64,000 nucleotides of DNA from contig CAJUAF010000013.1 in NCBI GenBank assembly GCA_910584365.1, positions 4,407 through 68,406 of the forward strand, in the 5' to 3' direction. The position numbers and the translations under genes were made by a program. Below the pieces are notes generated by a model. It saw only the letters and a program-made list of their open reading frames with translations, was not told the origin of the DNA and made no database searches. Of the stretch, positions 1-9,504 are shown piece by piece (the first letter of the stretch is position 1; every line of letters starts with the position of its first letter). Origin of the DNA: an uncultured Muribaculaceae bacterium (GTDB taxonomy: Bacteria > Bacteroidota > Bacteroidia > Bacteroidales > Muribaculaceae).

Positions 1-1206
1 GGCACCCCTCACCTCCATTGTTATCCTGACGCGCGAATTGTCGGGCAGGATAAACGCCGGGGAGAACGCTGCCGCGGAGGAAGCGCCGATCTGATGGCTC
101 TCCGGGAAAGTGACGGGCAGATGCCGCGCGGGAAGCTCGTCGGTGGCCTCCAGGCGGAAGTTGCGGGTCAGCAGCTTGTAGCGGTTGGCCGGCGAGGAGC
201 AGTGCAGCCCCGGACGGTAAAGGCCCGGTTCCGTGACCTCCACCACAACCTGGCGCCGGTAGACCGTCGGCCCTACGGCTTTGTCGGCGAACACTTCAGG
301 GAACAGCGTGGGGTCAGTCCCCTGGCCGAACAGCACTTCCATGCTCTCGATGCTCGTGCCGTAGCCGTTGGCCTCGAAAGAGAACTTATAGTTACCGGCC
401 TGGGAAATCTCGATTTCCGGGAAAAGGACATAGTCGTCGGCCGCCATGTCCTTGTTGTATTCGTAGGTCAGCCCGTTGTTCGAGGTATCGTATTTCCAGG
501 TCTTGCCGTCATCGTTCACATCCTTGAATGTGAAATAACGGGCCTCCTCAGCTACCGGCACCATCTCGAACGGCACGGTGAACGACCGGGCGGCCGCTGC
601 CGAAATAACCAGGTTGCGGATATACAGCGAGATACCTGCCGTGGGGGAAGTGCAGTGGAGCATCACGTAATATTCTCCGGCTGCAATTGAGAAATCCCCG
701 TCGAGCTGTCCCCAGTCGTTCCCCACGGAATTGCAGGAAAAGACGCTTACGGCGTCGGCTGCTGTTCCTGTGGGAGAGAGACATATCTCGAAAGTTTCGG
801 CCAGGTACAGTTTCTTGGCCTGGAGAGAGAGGGAATAATTGCCCGAGGGAGCGTTGAAATTCACCGGTCCCATCACAAGGTAATCGTCGGCCGGGGGCGT
901 GGTCCCGGTCCCTTCATAGCAGGCGGCTCCCCCGTTGCCGGCGTAAGCGTCGTAAATCCATGTCTTGCCGTCATTGTTGCCGTCGATGGTCGTGCAGGCG
1001 TCGATGTCCGCCTTGGAGGAGAGGGGGAAAGAGGCCGGCAGGGACATCGCCGCGCTGCGGTGGGAACGCAGCGGTGAGGGACGGTGCAGCGGAATTTCCC
1101 GTAGATTGCTCCGTCCGGGGCTCTCTTTTTCCAGAGGCGCCGTCGGGATGGCGGCCAGCGGAAGCATTGTTCCGGCCAGCAATGATAGGATGATAAATTT
1201 CTTCAT
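1..1206 (-). CDS. Secreted protein with repeated choice-of-anchor/jelly-roll-like domains (3' end outside window)
   Basis: The reverse strand stays open from an ATG at 1206 to the window edge, giving 402 codons of a longer gene. The product starts with a typical signal peptide (MKKFIILSLLAGTMLPLAAI). Two similar segments follow, each opening with a 'DxNxDGKTWxYD' motif and containing 'ADDYxxxGP/FPE' and later 'GxYxxxxHCxSP'. That pattern is common in Bacteroidales secreted proteins with choice-of-anchor J or cleaved-adhesin domains. I infer an exported surface or extracellular protein; no catalytic motif is visible. The C-terminus, where a T9SS-type tail might sit, is not in the window. It is divergent from the sigma-54 regulator at 1342. 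Confidence 0.8.
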   Translation of the reverse strand, partial: MKKFIILSLLAGTMLPLAAIPTAPLEKESPGRSNLREIPLHRPSPLRSHRSAAMSLPASFPLSSKADIDACTTIDGNNDGKTWIYDAYAGNGGAACYEGTGTTPPADDYLVMGPVNFNAPSGNYSLSLQAKKLYLAETFEICLSPTGTAADAVSVFSCNSVGNDWGQLDGDFSIAAGEYYVMLHCTSPTAGISLYIRNLVISAAAARSFTVPFEMVPVAEEARYFTFKDVNDDGKTWKYDTSNNGLTYEYNKDMAADDYVLFPEIEISQAGNYKFSFEANGYGTSIESMEVLFGQGTDPTLFPEVFADKAVGPTVYRRQVVVEVTEPGLYRPGLHCSSPANRYKLLTRNFRLEATDELPARHLPVTFPESHQIGASSAAAFSPAFILPDNSRVRITMEVRGA

Positions 1207-1327
1207 ATAAACCGATTGGATGAATGGGGCTATGGACAACTGACAGAAATCTGACTTTTTTCCTGGCAGATGTGTTGTTTATGGCCATAAAGGTACGGCA
1301 ATTAATCGGCATTACAAAAAAATGTCG

Positions 1328-1335
1328 TAACTTTG
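1328..1335 (+). promoter_or_regulatory. Bacteroidetes -7 box (TAACTTTG) of the response-regulator gene
   Basis: TAACTTTG matches the TAnnTTTG -7 element of the Bacteroidetes housekeeping sigma factor. It lies only six bases before the ATG at 1342, so the transcript would begin at or next to the start codon. Confidence 0.55.
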
Positions 1336-1341
1336 CGACAA

Positions 1342-2652
1342 ATGATACTTGTTGTTGACGATGATAAGGCGATACGGCTCTCGCTGGGGATGATTCTCCG
1401 GCGCGCGGGCTATCCGACGGAATGCGTGGCCTCCCCGGAGGAGGCACTTGCGGCAGTGCGCCGCCAGGCTCCGTCCCTGATTTTCATGGATATGAATTAC
1501 AGCGCCCGGACTACGGGGGAAGATGGTCTGGAGCTTCTCAGGAAAGTGAAGATACTTGTACCGCAGACTCCCGTTATTCTGATAACGGCCTGGGGAAGCA
1601 TCCCCCTGGCCGTGGAGGGGATGAGGCTCGGGGCGTTCGATTTCATAACCAAGCCGTGGAACGGCGCCGTCCTGTTGCGTCGCGTCGAGACGGCCCTGGC
1701 TCTTAACGGCGTTCCGGAAAATACCGCCGGAGAGTTCGACCGCTGCGGAATCATCGGCCGCAGCCGACGTCTGACCGAAATCCTCGACACGGTGGCCCGC
1801 ATCGCTCCGACCGACGCCTCCGTGCTGGTCACAGGCGAGAACGGTACCGGCAAGGAGCTTATCGCCCGGGCCATCCATGTCAATTCCCGCCGCGCGGCGG
1901 CTCCGCTTGTCAAGGTGAATCTCGGAGGAATCTCCCAGTCGCTGTTTGAAAGCGAGATGTTCGGCCATGTGAAAGGGGCCTTCACCGGAGCCGTGGATTC
2001 CCGCAAGGGGAGGTTCGAGCTTGCCGACCGGGGGACAATCTTCCTCGACGAAATCGGCGATCTCGACCTGAACTGCCAGGTGAAACTGCTGCGTGTCCTT
2101 CAGGAAGGTACTTTCGAGCCGCTGGGTGACAGCCGTCCGCGCAAGGTGGATGTCAGGGTGGTCTCGGCCACAAACGCCGACCTCCCCGCCCGTCTGGGGG
2201 ACCGCACTTTCCGCGAGGATCTTTTCTACCGCATCAACGCCATTACCCTGCATCTGCCTCCGCTGCGGGAACGCCGCGAGGATATCCCCCTGCTGGCAAG
2301 GTCTTTCGCAGGAGAAAAGGACTTCGCTCCGGAGGCCCTGGAACTGCTCGCCCGGCTCCCCTGGCCCGGCAATATCCGTCAGCTGAAAAATGTGGTGGAG
2401 CGTGCCGTGCTGATGGCTCACGGACCCCGCATTTCCCGCACGGATATCGAGGAGGCCGACGCCCTGCGTCTTGATGCCGCTTCCTCCCGCTCGGCGCTTC
2501 CTCAGGGGCTGACCCTGGAGGAACTGGAGCGGAACGCGATTCTCGCCGCCCTGGAGAAGCATTCCGGGAATCTTTCGCTGGCAGCCGCCGAACTCGGGAT
2601 AACGCGCCAGTCGCTGTACCGGCGCATGGAAAAATACGGAATCACAAACTGA
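1342..2652 (+). CDS. Sigma-54-dependent response regulator (NtrC/AtoC family)
   Basis: This is a DNA-binding transcription activator that opens sigma-54 promoters when phosphorylated. It has three domains in order: a receiver (about residues 1-115, phospho-acceptor Asp50 in FMDMN), an AAA+ sigma-54 interaction domain (Walker A GENGTGKE near residue 164, the sigma-54 contact loop GAFTGA near 212, Walker B IFLDEIGD), and a C-terminal Fis-type helix-turn-helix (LAAAELGITRQSLYRRM). I start at the ATG at 1342 rather than the in-frame TTG at 1333, because the receiver fold begins at once with MILVVDDD and the promoter box overlaps the TTG. The partner kinase follows 13 bases downstream. Target genes cannot be read from the sequence. 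Confidence 0.93.
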   Translation: MILVVDDDKAIRLSLGMILRRAGYPTECVASPEEALAAVRRQAPSLIFMDMNYSARTTGEDGLELLRKVKILVPQTPVILITAWGSIPLAVEGMRLGAFDFITKPWNGAVLLRRVETALALNGVPENTAGEFDRCGIIGRSRRLTEILDTVARIAPTDASVLVTGENGTGKELIARAIHVNSRRAAAPLVKVNLGGISQSLFESEMFGHVKGAFTGAVDSRKGRFELADRGTIFLDEIGDLDLNCQVKLLRVLQEGTFEPLGDSRPRKVDVRVVSATNADLPARLGDRTFREDLFYRINAITLHLPPLRERREDIPLLARSFAGEKDFAPEALELLARLPWPGNIRQLKNVVERAVLMAHGPRISRTDIEEADALRLDAASSRSALPQGLTLEELERNAILAALEKHSGNLSLAAAELGITRQSLYRRMEKYGITN

Positions 2653-2665
2653 ACTGTCGCCGGAT

Positions 2666-3943
2666 ATGAAACTTAACTGGATTTTCGCCCTGTCGGCCAT
2701 GATTCTGATTGTCATGGGGGGCTTTCTGCCGGTTTTTCTTGAAGGAACCGTTCTGTGGGCCTTCGAGGGAGCGCTGTTGGCGGTGCTTGTCGGGGAACTG
2801 ATGATTTACAGGATGCTTGCGATGCCCCTGGCGGCTCTGCGTACCGGGGTGGACCTGCTGAAAGAACAGGATTTCGCCAGTAAGGTGCGCAAAGTGGGCC
2901 AGCGCGACGCCGACAATATCGCCGAGACGTTCAACGCCATGATGCAGACCCTGAAAAACGAACGGCTCCGTGTGCGCGAGCAGGATTATCTGCTGAATCT
3001 CCTGATCGAGGCTTCCCCGACGGGCATTGTGATGTATGATTTCGAAGGGAACGTGCGCTCCTCCAACAAGGCGGCCAAAGGTATGCTCCGGGGAGCGCTC
3101 CTGGCCGAAGTGGACCGGATTCCGCAGGGGGAGACGCGCACCGTGCGCCTAAACGACCAGCATATCTACCGCTGCTCGCGTCTGAGTTTCCTCGACCGCG
3201 GTTTCCAGCGTCCGTTCATGATTGTGGAGAGCCTTACCGAGGAGGTCATGCAGGCCGAGCGGTCGGCGTATGAAAAAGTGATCCGCACCATCGCCCATGA
3301 AGTTAACAATACGATGGCCGGCGTCCTGCCGCTGTTCGATACGGTCGAGGCTGTGACCGACGACGGCGAGATGCGGGAGGCCGTCACCGCCGCCGCCGAG
3401 AGGTGCGGCAACATGAGCCGTTTCATAACGCGGTATGCCGAGGTCGTCAAGGTGCCGCAGCCCCGGTTGCAGCCCTGTGGGCTCAACGGTCTTGTATGCC
3501 GCTCACTCCCGTTCCTGGAATCACTGGCAAGCGGCCGCGGCATAGCCGTAAGGACGGAACTTGCCGGTCCGGAGACGGAGGTGTCCGCCGACCCGGTCCT
3601 GCTGGAGCAGGTGTTCGTCAATCTGGTGAAAAACGCCGCCGAGAGCATCGGAGAACGCCATGGCGGTGAAATTGTATTGCGCGTAAGCCGCTCTCCGGAG
3701 GATGGCGCCCCGATGATGGAGATTACCGACAACGGTGCCGGCATCCCTCCCGGGGGAAATTCCGGGCTGTTCACCCCCTTCTATTCCACCAAGCCCGGAG
3801 GCCAGGGACTCGGCCTGATGCTTGTCAGCCAGATATTGCGGCGCCACGGCTGCCGGTTCAGTCTGTCGACCGATCCCGAAACCACCCTGACAACGTTCCG
3901 CATCCTCTTCCCCGGCCGCTCCCGTGAGATTCCCGTGAGCTGA
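2666..3943 (+). CDS. NtrY-like membrane sensor histidine kinase
   Basis: This 425-aa inner-membrane kinase should phosphorylate the sigma-54 regulator encoded 13 bases upstream. Two hydrophobic segments occupy about residues 1-50 and are followed by a HAMP-like linker. A PAS-like domain comes next (ASPTGIVMYDFEGNV, near residues 115-200). The HisKA phospho-acceptor is His211 in IAHEVNNTMAG. The HATPase domain has N-box NLVKNAAESI, G1 DNGAGIPP and G2 GQGLGL. There is almost no periplasmic loop between the membrane segments, so the signal is likely sensed in the membrane or through the PAS domain. The HEVNN form is typical of kinases that pair with NtrC-like regulators. Confidence 0.9.
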   Translation: MKLNWIFALSAMILIVMGGFLPVFLEGTVLWAFEGALLAVLVGELMIYRMLAMPLAALRTGVDLLKEQDFASKVRKVGQRDADNIAETFNAMMQTLKNERLRVREQDYLLNLLIEASPTGIVMYDFEGNVRSSNKAAKGMLRGALLAEVDRIPQGETRTVRLNDQHIYRCSRLSFLDRGFQRPFMIVESLTEEVMQAERSAYEKVIRTIAHEVNNTMAGVLPLFDTVEAVTDDGEMREAVTAAAERCGNMSRFITRYAEVVKVPQPRLQPCGLNGLVCRSLPFLESLASGRGIAVRTELAGPETEVSADPVLLEQVFVNLVKNAAESIGERHGGEIVLRVSRSPEDGAPMMEITDNGAGIPPGGNSGLFTPFYSTKPGGQGLGLMLVSQILRRHGCRFSLSTDPETTLTTFRILFPGRSREIPVS

Positions 3944-4005
3944 CTTCCCCGCATTTCCGTCAGGAGGGTACACAATCGCAAGGTCCGCCATCCGGAGAAA
4001 AACAA

Positions 4006-4053
4006 GACGGTGTGCCGAAATTTTGAATTGCGGCGCACCGTCAGGTCGTTTTT
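4006..4053. terminator. Bidirectional Rho-independent terminator
   Basis: A 12-bp stem with one wobble pair (4006-4017 with 4031-4042) is followed by a T-run on the plus side and preceded by an A-run that acts as a T-run on the minus side. It sits between the convergent kinase and protease genes and can serve both. Confidence 0.75.
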
Positions 4054-4071
4054 ACTTAAATGATGTAAGAT

Positions 4072-4887
4072 TTAGTCGGCATTATTTTGCCGGGTCTCTT
4101 CCGGACGGGCGATGCCGTCTTTCTTGGCGCGTTCCGACAGGCGCTTGATGCGGTCCTTTGTATCGGGGTGGGAGGAGAACATCTTGTTGAAATAGCTGGT
4201 CTTCTGGGCGCTGTCCCCTTCGAGGGTAAGGAACTTCTCGAAAGACATCACCATACCCCAGGGATTCTTGCCGTGGCTTTTGAGGAAATCATAGCCGTAG
4301 TCGTCGGCTTCTTTCTCCTGCTTCTGGGAAAATTTCGCACCCATCAGCGATGCTCCCAGGGAGCCGAGTTGCGACTGAGTCAGGGCTGCGGCGGTGTTGC
4401 CGGAAGAGGCGATGGCGTCCATTGCGGCGCCGGTCAGCAGTTCCTGCTTGAAGGCTTTCTTGGAATGGCGTTTGGCGACATGGCCTACTTCATGGCCGAT
4501 GATGCCCAGGAGTTCGTCGTCGCTCATGATGTCCATCAGCGAGGAGAACACGCGCACCGAGCCGTCGGGGCAGGCGAAAGCGTTCACGTCGATAACCTCA
4601 TAAACCTTGAAGTTCAGAGGAATACCGTCTACTTCGGTCAGACCTTCGGTCAGCCGGTTGAGGCGCTTGGTGTATTCGCTGTCGGCATCCGAGACTTTGT
4701 TGTGGGTGTCCATCCAGTCGATGGACTCCTTTACGTAGGCGGCCATCTGGTCATCGGTCAGTGTGACAGCCTGGACCCCCTTCTTGGCGGCATCGAGGGC
4801 TTTGCCGAGTTTGAACTGCGCGTCGGCCTGGAACGGAGCGGCCAGGGCTGCAAGCGCCAGCAAGAGAGTGAGAATAATCTTCTTCAT
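4072..4887 (-). CDS. M48-family zinc metalloprotease, exported
   Basis: The 271-aa product has a clear N-terminal signal peptide ending near ADAQ. The zinc-binding motif is H132-E-V-G-H136 (GIIGHEVGHVAKRHSK), and a downstream ExxxD-type ligand lies in KQEKEADDYGYDFL. The length and layout fit soluble periplasmic M48C-like proteases (LoiP/YggG or BepA-like catalytic domain without TPRs), which degrade or help fold envelope proteins. The gene is monocistronic, sits between a terminator and a divergent promoter pair, and shares a very short upstream region with the gene at 4948. Substrate is unknown. Confidence 0.88.
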   Translation of the reverse strand: MKKIILTLLLALAALAAPFQADAQFKLGKALDAAKKGVQAVTLTDDQMAAYVKESIDWMDTHNKVSDADSEYTKRLNRLTEGLTEVDGIPLNFKVYEVIDVNAFACPDGSVRVFSSLMDIMSDDELLGIIGHEVGHVAKRHSKKAFKQELLTGAAMDAIASSGNTAAALTQSQLGSLGASLMGAKFSQKQEKEADDYGYDFLKSHGKNPWGMVMSFEKFLTLEGDSAQKTSYFNKMFSSHPDTKDRIKRLSERAKKDGIARPEETRQNNAD

Positions 4888-4924
4888 TTATGGATTGTTT
4901 TGATGAATGTTTTCAATTACGCCG

Positions 4925-4941
4925 CAAATTTACTAATTTTG
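4925..4941. promoter_or_regulatory. Back-to-back divergent -7 boxes
   Basis: TAAATTTG on the minus strand (4925-4932) and TAATTTTG on the plus strand (4934-4941) are one base apart and point away from each other. They fit promoters for the M48 protease (ATG at 4887) and the membrane protein (ATG at 4948). Confidence 0.5.
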
Positions 4942-4947
4942 CGCGAA

Positions 4948-5622
4948 ATGGCAAGTTCTACAACAAAATCCGTGCTGCGCTGGCTGGCTTTCGGCTCCGG
5001 CATAGCCCTGCTGATGATCGCCGCAGGGCTCACCGTCACTCTCTCCCACCATACGATGTTCAATCCCTGGATGCTTTTCAGCCTGATATTCCTGGCTTCG
5101 GCTGTCAGCGCTATTCCCGCCGCGCGGCTGTGGCGGGCGATCACCGGGTGGGAGTCGGTGGTATGGAACGCCCTGCTACACATAGTCGCCCTCTCGGCCC
5201 TGCTCTCCGCGGTTATCCTTTCGGTTAATTATTTCTGTGCCCGGAACGAGAACTTCATCTCGGAAAAAGTCATCGTGGAGGAGAAAATCCGGAAAACGGA
5301 ATACACCTCCAGGCGAATCAGCCGCAGAGTCTACACCCGCGGAAATCCCTATTATGTATATGAGGTGGAACTGCGGTTCCTTTCACCCGACTTCGCGGGA
5401 AAGGACAAGACAGTCAGGATTTCCAAAAAACTGTATGACTCGGTGCGCCGGGGCGACACTGCCACGGTGTCACTGGGGCGCGGTGCCCTCGGTATGCCCG
5501 TGTTCAATGACCGCACGCTCACTCCCCTTCATCCCCGCAATAAAACCCGCAAAAGCCGCTTTCCCAGCCCTAAATACGCTCCCCGTCATCTGCCTGAGCA
5601 TTATCACGCAGGCGAGAGTTAA
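4948..5622 (+). CDS. Hypothetical membrane protein with cytoplasmic or periplasmic basic tail
   Basis: I do not recognise this 224-aa protein. Three hydrophobic segments fall at about residues 10-30, 36-56 and 70-92. A soluble region of about 130 residues follows, with a conserved-looking core (YYVYEVELRF, KLYDSVRRGDTATVSLGRG) that resembles small beta-barrel domains fused to membrane anchors in Bacteroidetes. The last 30 residues are rich in Pro, Arg, Lys and His. The ATG at 4948 is chosen because it follows a promoter box by six bases and leads directly into the first hydrophobic segment. The long reading frame that extends upstream of it is antisense to the protease gene. Confidence 0.72.
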   Translation: MASSTTKSVLRWLAFGSGIALLMIAAGLTVTLSHHTMFNPWMLFSLIFLASAVSAIPAARLWRAITGWESVVWNALLHIVALSALLSAVILSVNYFCARNENFISEKVIVEEKIRKTEYTSRRISRRVYTRGNPYYVYEVELRFLSPDFAGKDKTVRISKKLYDSVRRGDTATVSLGRGALGMPVFNDRTLTPLHPRNKTRKSRFPSPKYAPRHLPEHYHAGES

Positions 5623-5660
5623 TATTGGTTAAAACACACCGCGCGTCTGGATGATTTTCG

Positions 5661-5668
5661 TAATTTTG
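5661..5668 (+). promoter_or_regulatory. -7 box (TAATTTTG) of the 1202-aa surface-protein gene
   Basis: TAATTTTG matches the Bacteroidetes -7 consensus. The ATG at 5778 is about 110 bases downstream, leaving a long 5' leader with no obvious stable structure. Confidence 0.5.
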
Positions 5669-5777
5669 CACTTTATTAACTACAAACAGTTTAATAAACG
5701 ATTTCTGGCTCTTTGGTCTAATCTCGCATCAGGTTCAGTGAGTCAAGACAATCATTATTTCATTCATAATATCTCTA

Positions 5778-8700
5778 ATGAAACATCATCTACTTGCCAC
5801 AGCTGCATTGGCGTTGACCGCCGTTACAGCTTCCCTGCCTGCAACAGCCGGCAATTTTCCCAGGCCCCGCTTTGACCGGGAGACCCGGATTCCGAAGTTA
5901 CGCACATTCAATCCCGGTTGCTTCACGGCTGTCCCCGAGACTGCGGGAGCCCGCCGCGCCGCTTCCGCCGAGTCGTCGGCGGTTCTTGCGGGGGGAGACA
6001 ACATCGTTCCCCTTTATGCGCCCGACGGCTCGGTATGGTACGCCGTAGTGAAATACGATTCCGAGACTGTTACCCTCCCCGGCGGGATGGCTACCGAGCA
6101 GGTGCTGAAAGGATTTGAGCTGACAGTTTACAACAATCTTTTCAATGAAGTCGGAAAGGTGCGCGATACCTATACTTTGGCTGAAGGAGAAACCCGTATT
6201 TCCAGTATTCAGGTTGACATGACCCTGACCCGGAAGTTTTTCAATACCGATGACAAATACGAGGTCATCGTATCGTTCTTCTGCAACACGGCCAATTATA
6301 ACGTACAGACTCATTCGCGGGCATATTCAATCGGCACTCTTGCCGATGATGCGCAGTCAGCTCCTGTGTTCGAGGCCGCAGGATATGTCATTGATGCCGA
6401 TAATTTCGCCATCGACAGGTTTTCGGAGAACTATCTCATCACTTTCATGGAGGATATCCGTCCCGACAGCGCCGATGACTACGACACTTACGAGGAATTC
6501 CTCGACGCATACAAATATGATATCACCACTTACACCAAGGCCGGCTGGAGCGGTGGCCCCAAGGTGGTGAACCATGTTGAAATCGGTCAGAACTATCTTC
6601 CCGGCGACGGAATGACGGCCCCGTTTTTCATGATCGGCAAGACCGCTGACAAGAAGCCTGCGTTCATCGTCAGCCGTTATGAGAAGGCTTACTTCGCCAA
6701 TCCTCTCGACTTCTCCGATTATACTCCTTCGGCCGACAATCATCTGCTTGTCGATGTCTACACAATGTCGTCGGTAACGGCTTCCTCCTCCGACAAGAAG
6801 TGGACCGCCTCGATTCCGATGGATGCTCCCGAAGCCGGCGATCTGGCCCGCTACTACGGAATCGGCAGTTTCTGTTTCACCGACGACGCAATTCTTCCTT
6901 CCCTCTCGGGCCAGGATGCCCCTGAGTTCTATCTGACTGTGTCGGATGTGCCGATGTCCGATCCTGACAATTCTTTCTATTCGGTATACCGTGTCAACAG
7001 CCAGGGGAACCAGCTGGCCACTCTGACAGAGAAAACCGAGAGCTTCACAATCCTTTCCCCCGCCAAAGGGGAGAACGACCAGGCGCTCTTTGTACTGGAA
7101 GGAGATGACTGCCCGGTATTCCATATCGTGGATATACCTACGGCCCGGACAGTCGCCGATATCCCTTCGGTGATTGAAAGTCATCAGCTGACCGCCGCTT
7201 TCGACCGTGTGAAACTTGGCGGACAGGTATATTACGTGTCCCGCCTGTCCGATCATATCGAGGAGGCAGACGGTACGACCTTTGAACAGGTGGCCTGGAT
7301 TAAGCCGGACGGCGCCATCGACCATATCGACAAGCTGAACCTGGGCAAGAACGTCATGCAGGCCAGCGTCAATATCAATGCTGCCAGTCTGGATCCGTAT
7401 ATCTTCGACACAGATTCCGACGTGGAATATATGGTGCTTATCAAACGGAGCCGTAACGACGGTACTACCGCTACCGATGAGGTGCTGCTTGTAGCTGACC
7501 CGAAAAGTGCCCCGGTGTTCGAGGCAACCCCCGATGATGAGTCGGGTGTATTGGCCAATATCTCTCTGATCAATATGGATACCACGCCGGCCCTGTCGCT
7601 CCTTTACGGCAAGAATTATGTCTATTCCCAGCATCTTTTCTCGCTGCCGCTGATCAAGTTTGCCGGTGGCGACGGTTCGGACTCCAATCCTTTCCTTATT
7701 GCCACGGTGGCTGATCTCCAGCAGATGAAAGGCGCTCCCGCCGCCTCCTACAAGCTGGCGAACGACATCGATGCCACCGGGTTTGAATTTACTCCCGTCG
7801 AGGGCTTTTCAGGCACACTCGACGGTGACGGAAAGACCGTCAGCTTCCTGCAGTTCGCCGAAACTTCGGCTGCCGGTATCTTCAAGTCAGCTTCCGACGC
7901 AAAGGTTATGAACCTTACCCTGACAGATCCGGTCGTTGACCTGTCGGGCGCCTCCTCCACTTCTTCCGTCGTCATGTCTACCGGTATGGCCTCCACGCTG
8001 GAGAATGTGAAAGTTTACGGCGCGGTAGTGACCGGCGGAGAATACGACGGAGAGTTCGGTGTACTGGGCGGTTCGCTGTCGAATAATTCCATAGTCACAG
8101 GATGCTATGTGGCCAACGCCTCAATAGCTCTTCCCGAGGCTTCTGTGGGAGGGCTTGTAGCCGCGCTCAAGACAGGTTCCTCCGTCAAGTCTTCGGCTTT
8201 CACCGGCTCGATTTCCGGTAACTCCGAGGTTGGCGGTATCGTCGGCGCCGGTTCTCTGGACTTCGCCGTCGAGGACAGCCATGTCGATGCCGACATCATC
8301 GCCGCAAATACTGTCGGCGGTATCGTCGGGAGCGCTTCCCGCGGCAAGGTTAACCGTAATGTCGTGGAGGGCACACTCGCCGCTACCCGCCCCCAGTGGA
8401 AATCCGTTGCGATGGGAGGTGTGGCCGGCGCCCTCGACCCCCTGGCTCCCTCGGGATATGAGGATGACGGAACGCCCATTTATCCCGCCGAATCTCCCAA
8501 AGTCATCACCAACAACGTAGTGGCTGTCTCTTCTATGTCTGTTCCCGCCACCGGTGAACCGGAATATCCCGGTCAGCACGACACGGCCCACCGTATAGTC
8601 GGCTGGACTTCGGCTAACGGAGAACCTGAAATCGTAGACTGGACGCCCGACTGGGAACCCATCTATTCCGACCAGCCCAATCCCGCTGACAACGGTCTGG

Positions 8701-9386
8701 AGAACAATTATGTCATCGGCGCCCTGGCTCCCGTGCAGACTTCCGTAGCCGATGACCATACATCCACAGAGGGTAAGTCCCTGACCGACGATGAGTTCGG
8801 CCGCGACTTCCTCGAAGGACTCGGATATGCCTACGGCGTTACTTCCGACGCTCCCTGGAGCGAGCTTGCCCTTCAGACCCCTTATCTCCACTTTGAACAG
8901 AAGTTCTACCTGCCCCAGTCGGAATTCGCCGTTACCGTGGGCGAGGCTTTCACTGTAAGAGTCAATATCCTTTCCCGTACCGAAATCGATCCCGAGGAAC
9001 TGATGGGCGGTTTCACCCTCGACTATAATGAGTCTCTCCTGGAGATGGGGGATATGGGCCTGGAAAACAATGTGCTGAGCATCGGTTTCACCTGCCTCAA
9101 GGCCGGCGTTTCCGACATCACTCTCGGGCTGCTCAACTCCCGCGCCACGGTCAAGGTTTCGGGCGTTTCCGGTCTGGATTCCGTCGCTGACGGAGCTGCT
9201 GCCATCACTTTTGACGGTGAGGCGGTAAGCTGCCCGGACGCTATGCTGACAGTCTGGAACATCGCCGGTATGAAAGTGGCTGAAGGCTTCGGAACTGTTG
9301 CCGTCGGTGACCTGCCCCGTGGCGTATATGTGGTTTCCGCTGTCTCCGCTGCCAGCCAGTCCATGCTCAAGATTGCCGTTAAATAA
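5778..9386 (+). CDS. Large secreted GLUG-repeat protein with T9SS-like C-terminal tail
   Basis: The 1202-aa product starts with a signal peptide (MKHHLLATAALALTAV...). Roughly residues 40-620 form a region with no family I can name. Residues about 627-875 carry the 'PFLIATVADLQQM ... GTLDGDGKTVS' opening and VGGLV/VGGIVG units typical of GLUG-type beta-solenoid repeats in bacterial surface proteins. The last 80 residues (WNIAGMKVAEG ... LPRGVYVVSA) resemble the C-terminal sorting or anchoring domains used by the type IX secretion system. I infer an exported surface protein, perhaps an adhesin. The gene has its own promoter and terminator and appears monocistronic. Confidence 0.75.
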   Translation: MKHHLLATAALALTAVTASLPATAGNFPRPRFDRETRIPKLRTFNPGCFTAVPETAGARRAASAESSAVLAGGDNIVPLYAPDGSVWYAVVKYDSETVTLPGGMATEQVLKGFELTVYNNLFNEVGKVRDTYTLAEGETRISSIQVDMTLTRKFFNTDDKYEVIVSFFCNTANYNVQTHSRAYSIGTLADDAQSAPVFEAAGYVIDADNFAIDRFSENYLITFMEDIRPDSADDYDTYEEFLDAYKYDITTYTKAGWSGGPKVVNHVEIGQNYLPGDGMTAPFFMIGKTADKKPAFIVSRYEKAYFANPLDFSDYTPSADNHLLVDVYTMSSVTASSSDKKWTASIPMDAPEAGDLARYYGIGSFCFTDDAILPSLSGQDAPEFYLTVSDVPMSDPDNSFYSVYRVNSQGNQLATLTEKTESFTILSPAKGENDQALFVLEGDDCPVFHIVDIPTARTVADIPSVIESHQLTAAFDRVKLGGQVYYVSRLSDHIEEADGTTFEQVAWIKPDGAIDHIDKLNLGKNVMQASVNINAASLDPYIFDTDSDVEYMVLIKRSRNDGTTATDEVLLVADPKSAPVFEATPDDESGVLANISLINMDTTPALSLLYGKNYVYSQHLFSLPLIKFAGGDGSDSNPFLIATVADLQQMKGAPAASYKLANDIDATGFEFTPVEGFSGTLDGDGKTVSFLQFAETSAAGIFKSASDAKVMNLTLTDPVVDLSGASSTSSVVMSTGMASTLENVKVYGAVVTGGEYDGEFGVLGGSLSNNSIVTGCYVANASIALPEASVGGLVAALKTGSSVKSSAFTGSISGNSEVGGIVGAGSLDFAVEDSHVDADIIAANTVGGIVGSASRGKVNRNVVEGTLAATRPQWKSVAMGGVAGALDPLAPSGYEDDGTPIYPAESPKVITNNVVAVSSMSVPATGEPEYPGQHDTAHRIVGWTSANGEPEIVDWTPDWEPIYSDQPNPADNGLENNYVIGALAPVQTSVADDHTSTEGKSLTDDEFGRDFLEGLGYAYGVTSDAPWSELALQTPYLHFEQKFYLPQSEFAVTVGEAFTVRVNILSRTEIDPEELMGGFTLDYNESLLEMGDMGLENNVLSIGFTCLKAGVSDITLGLLNSRATVKVSGVSGLDSVADGAAAITFDGEAVSCPDAMLTVWNIAGMKVAEGFGTVAVGDLPRGVYVVSAVSAASQSMLKIAVK

Positions 9387-9410
9387 TACTGCGTAACTGC
9401 TGACATCAAG

Positions 9411-9448
9411 CCGCCGCTCCCCGATATCATGCGGGTGCGGCGGTTTTT
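9411..9448 (+). terminator. Rho-independent terminator
   Basis: A 7-bp GC stem (CCGCCGC at 9411-9417, GCGGCGG at 9437-9443) is followed directly by five T residues, downstream of the surface-protein gene. Confidence 0.85.
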
Positions 9449-9504
9449 ATATGATGACTGAGGAGAAATTGTGTGTTTTGTTTGGTGGTTTTGATAAAAT
9501 GTTG

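Noticed and set aside
1312..2715. A 467-codon minus-strand frame opposite the sigma-54 regulator
   Set aside because: The plus strand carries a complete receiver-AAA-HTH protein. The minus frame has no recognisable feature.
4087..4947. Upstream extension of the membrane-protein frame to 4087
   Set aside because: The added part is antisense to the M48 protease with its HEVGH site. The start at 4948 follows a promoter box and leads into the first membrane segment.
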